Assembly: GCA_012727825.1 (NCBI GenBank)
Contig: JAAYGH010000337.1
Coordinates: 1 to 8,320, forward strand
DNA from: Trueperella sp.
GTDB taxonomy: Bacteria > Actinomycetota > Actinomycetes > Actinomycetales > Actinomycetaceae
DNA length: 8,320 nt
Direction: 5' to 3'
The first letter of the stretch is position 1; every line of letters begins with the position of its first letter. Made by a program: the position numbers and the translations under genes. The notes beneath the pieces are model-generated. The model worked only from the letters and a program-made list of their open reading frames with translations, ran no database searches and was not told where the DNA came from. Shown piece by piece: positions 6,987-8,320 of this stretch.

Positions 6987-7228
6987 TCAGACTCCGGGGT
7001 TTCGTCGGTACCTGTGGTGTCGTCTGTTGCGTCGGCGTCGTCGGTGCTCTGACGGCCACGAGCGCGAGCGCGTGAGATCTCGGCGAGCGCGAGGAGCCCG
7101 GCAAGGACGAGGAAGATCACTCGTTCAGTGGAGTTCGCCGTGAACGCGAAAAACAGCAGTGCGATGAAGGCAACGACCATCACCGGGTTGAACGTCGATT
7201 CCCAGAACAACCTTTGAAACGGGCCCAT
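6983..7228 (-). CDS. Small two-helix membrane protein, function unknown
   Basis: I do not recognise a family for this 81-aa protein. It has two hydrophobic stretches likely to span the membrane, about 15-31 (PVMVVAFIALLFFAFTA) and 37-51 (VIFLVLAGLLALAEI), joined by a short polar turn (NSTER). A basic patch (RARARGR, 53-59) follows, then a Thr/Asp/Glu-rich acidic tail (61-81). The basic patch would favour a cytoplasmic tail, with both ends inside. The start is ATG 7228, with GGAGG 4 bases upstream. Its stop overlaps the helicase GTG (GTGA), so it heads the helicase-yggS operon and is probably translationally coupled to the helicase. The ribosome binding site, codon pattern and overlap support it as a real gene. 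No function is proposed. Confidence 0.8.
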   Translation of the reverse strand: MGPFQRLFWESTFNPVMVVAFIALLFFAFTANSTERVIFLVLAGLLALAEISRARARGRQSTDDADATDDTTGTDETPESE

Positions 7229-7252
7229 GGCGCCTCCGATCGGTACGGTGTC

Positions 7253-7280
7253 ATCCTATACAAAACGGCGACCAGCCGAA
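7253..7280 (-). promoter_or_regulatory. Possible promoter of the membrane protein-helicase-yggS operon
   Basis: Reading the - strand, TAGGAT (7253-7258) is a good -10, with a weak TTCGGC (7275-7280) 16 bases upstream. A start near 7246 would leave a leader of about 18 nt before ATG 7228. The -35 lies inside the tRNA terminator hairpin. Readthrough from the tRNA gene is an alternative source of transcript. Confidence 0.3.
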
Positions 7281-7293
7281 GCTGATCGCCGTT
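7262..7293 (-). terminator. Hairpin terminator after tRNA-Lys
   Basis: A 13-bp stem with one C-A mismatch, 7264-7276 against 7281-7293, closes a CGAA loop. On the - strand it is followed by a short T run (four T including the last stem bases). It lies 5 bases past the tRNA 3' end, so it most likely ends the tRNA transcript. The short T tract makes it weaker than the terminator after the PFL genes. Confidence 0.65.
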
Positions 7294-7298
7294 CGTAG

Positions 7299-7372
7299 TA
7301 CACCGCCTGGGACTCGAACCCAGAACCCCTTGATTAAGAGTCAAGTGCTCTGACCAGTTGAGCTAGCGGTGC
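7299..7372 (-). tRNA. tRNA-Lys (anticodon CTT)
   Basis: The - strand folds as a 74-nt tRNA. Acceptor GCACCGC (7372-7366) pairs with GCGGTGT, with a terminal G-U. The D arm holds AGCTCAACTGGTCAGAGC. The anticodon arm is CTTGA-CTCTTAA-TCAAG with anticodon CTT, reading AAG for lysine. The T arm has the canonical GGTTCGAGTCC. The discriminator base is A at 7299. CCA is not encoded (CTAC follows), so it must be added after transcription, as is common in actinobacteria. No integrase or repeated tRNA end is nearby, so there is no sign of use as an attachment site. Confidence 0.96.
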
Positions 7373-7385
7373 GCAACGTTGATTA

Positions 7386-7415
7386 ACTGTAGTTCGAAAC
7401 AAGGTGAACGGGCAA
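7386..7415 (-). promoter_or_regulatory. Probable tRNA-Lys promoter
   Basis: On the - strand, TTGCCC (7415-7410) and TACAGT (7391-7386) are 18 bases apart. The -10 ends 13 bases before the mature tRNA 5' end at 7372, which fits a short 5' leader removed by RNase P. Confidence 0.5.
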
Positions 7416-7518
7416 ATCATTGACGGCAATAGCGCTTGTGAACTCTGGCACGTGGCGGCGAGGGATGTGGTGTGCCATCGGATCGGCTGGGATCTGCGCA
7501 TGCGTGCCCAAAATAAAC

Positions 7519-7531
7519 TAGAATGGCGATG
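7519..7531 (+). promoter_or_regulatory. Probable -10 element giving a leaderless ATP-grasp mRNA
   Basis: TAGAAT (7519-7524) is a near-perfect -10, followed by 6 bases and then the GTG at 7531, so transcription should begin at or next to the start codon. No Shine-Dalgarno sequence precedes the GTG. I see no clear -35, which many actinobacterial promoters lack. The rest of 7373-7530 holds the tRNA promoter on the other strand and no gene that I can support. Confidence 0.5.
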
Positions 7532-8320
7532 TGTCTACACCTAAAGTTTTTCTTGCAACCTCGGAAGCTCTCCCCAACCTCGATCAAGACGAGCAGGATC
7601 TTCCCGACGCTCTCCGTGAACGCGGAATCGAACCGGTCGTCGCCGTCTGGAACGATCCCGGTGTGAACTGGGGAGATGCCGACCTCGTCGTCGTGCGCTC
7701 TGTTCGTGATTACGCGAAGAATCCGAAAGCGTTTAACGCGTGGGCCGGGTCCATTCCGCGCATTGCCAATTCGGCATCCACCATGGAGTGGAACATGGAC
7801 AAGCACTACATGCGGGCGCTTGAGAAGCTTGGCTTGCCCGTCATCCCCACCACCTGGCTCGAGCCAGACCAAGGGCTGTCGAAGCAGCAGATCCATTCGC
7901 GCTTCCCATCGCACGGTGATTTCATCATCAAACCGGCAGTCTCCTCGGGCGGGCGTGGCACGGGCCGCTACACGTCGACGGACGCGAAATCACGCTCGGA
8001 AGCGATCATCCACGCCCAGTATGAGCTCGAAGCCGGGCGGACCGTGATGGTGCAGCGCTACCTCGAAGAAATTGACGTCGCTGGTGAGACCTCGCTGATC
8101 TATCTCAACGGCCTGAGCTCCTACCAGGTGGAAAAGGAGCCGATGCTCCACCCGCGTTATCGCAATCCGCGCGACTCGGGCGTCATGGAAGAAGTTGCCC
8201 GCTCCACTGATCCGTCGGAGGAATCGTGGCGCTGGGGCGAACGCATTCGCCAGGCACTTCATGCACACATCAAAAACATGTCCGGCCGCGACGAACTACT
8301 GCTGTTCAACCGCGTAGATC
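7531..8320 (+). CDS. ATP-grasp ligase, partial (runs off the window)
   Basis: The reading frame is open from GTG 7531 to the last base, giving 263 residues with no stop. The N-terminus MSTPKVFLATSEALPNLDQD and the DLVVVRSVRDY segment (51-61) form the pre-ATP-grasp part. The related proteins I remember read VRSTWDY at that point. WNMDKHYMRAL (87-97) and GLPVIPTTWLEP (101-112) follow. The ATP-grasp core shows FIIKPAVSSGGRGTGRY (131-147) with the nucleotide-binding Lys134, then GRTVMVQRYLEEID (169-182), AGETSLIYLNG (184-194) and the start of a catalytic-loop-like LLLFNRVD at the edge. It resembles actinobacterial ATP-grasp proteins of the RimK/glutathione-synthase/DcsG type, which join a carboxylate to an amine or similar nucleophile using ATP. 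The substrate cannot be told. An in-frame TAG at 7519-7521 limits the start, and GTG 7531 is the only good candidate. The C-terminus lies outside the window. Confidence 0.85.
   Translation, partial: MSTPKVFLATSEALPNLDQDEQDLPDALRERGIEPVVAVWNDPGVNWGDADLVVVRSVRDYAKNPKAFNAWAGSIPRIANSASTMEWNMDKHYMRALEKLGLPVIPTTWLEPDQGLSKQQIHSRFPSHGDFIIKPAVSSGGRGTGRYTSTDAKSRSEAIIHAQYELEAGRTVMVQRYLEEIDVAGETSLIYLNGLSSYQVEKEPMLHPRYRNPRDSGVMEEVARSTDPSEESWRWGERIRQALHAHIKNMSGRDELLLFNRVD

Noticed and set aside
7299..7372. tRNA-Lys as an integration site of a mobile element
   Set aside because: No integrase, no duplicated tRNA end and no shift in composition are visible on either side.
7529..7531. ATG 7529 as the start of the ATP-grasp gene
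   Set aside because: It is in a different frame from the conserved ATP-grasp sequence, which requires GTG 7531.

Overview
The window looks like chromosomal DNA of a facultatively anaerobic or fermentative actinobacterium. Moderate GC by eye (upper 50s %), GTG starts at three genes, a tRNA gene without an encoded CCA end, a DUF3516-type helicase, and pyruvate formate-lyase and PFL-activase sequences closest in my memory to those of Bifidobacterium all point that way. The Actinomycetaceae (Actinomyces/Arcanobacterium/Trueperella-like) are my best guess. The genus is inference; no rRNA or other marker is present. I see no mobile element, CRISPR array or phage gene.

Left arm (about 1-3542, + strand): a pyruvate formate-lyase locus. 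A promoter-like pair (88-93 / 111-116) precedes a PFL reading frame starting at GTG 154. The frame is well conserved but is cut by a single in-frame amber codon at 1501-1503, immediately followed by ATG. The rest of the catalytic barrel continues in the same frame to 2244 and stops just before the place where other PFLs carry the C-terminal glycyl-radical segment. That segment is encoded by a separate 84-codon gene (2286-2540) with its own ribosome binding site, like a GrcA/YfiD 'spare part' but apparently the only copy in the locus. A strong hairpin terminator, overlapped by a promoter-like sequence, separates it from pflA (2640-3542), the radical-SAM activase that installs the glycyl radical. 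Together the genes would convert pyruvate and CoA to acetyl-CoA and formate under anoxic conditions. As read, the enzyme comes in three pieces: active-site cysteines in piece 1, the rest of the barrel in piece 2, the radical glycine in piece 3.

Middle (3579-7228, - strand): a compact three-gene operon convergent with pflA. In transcription order it is a small two-helix membrane protein (81 aa), a large Ski2-like DEAD/DEAH helicase with a DUF3516-type C-terminal half (894 aa), and a YggS/PLPHP pyridoxal-phosphate homeostasis protein (238 aa). The first two overlap by 4 nt (GTGA). The last two are 6 nt apart, with the ribosome binding site overlapping the helicase stop codon.

Right arm (7261-8320): a tRNA-Lys(CTT) gene on the - strand with a probable promoter and a hairpin terminator, then a short divergent region. 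From it a + strand ATP-grasp ligase gene starts at GTG 7531, apparently on a leaderless transcript, and runs off the window end.
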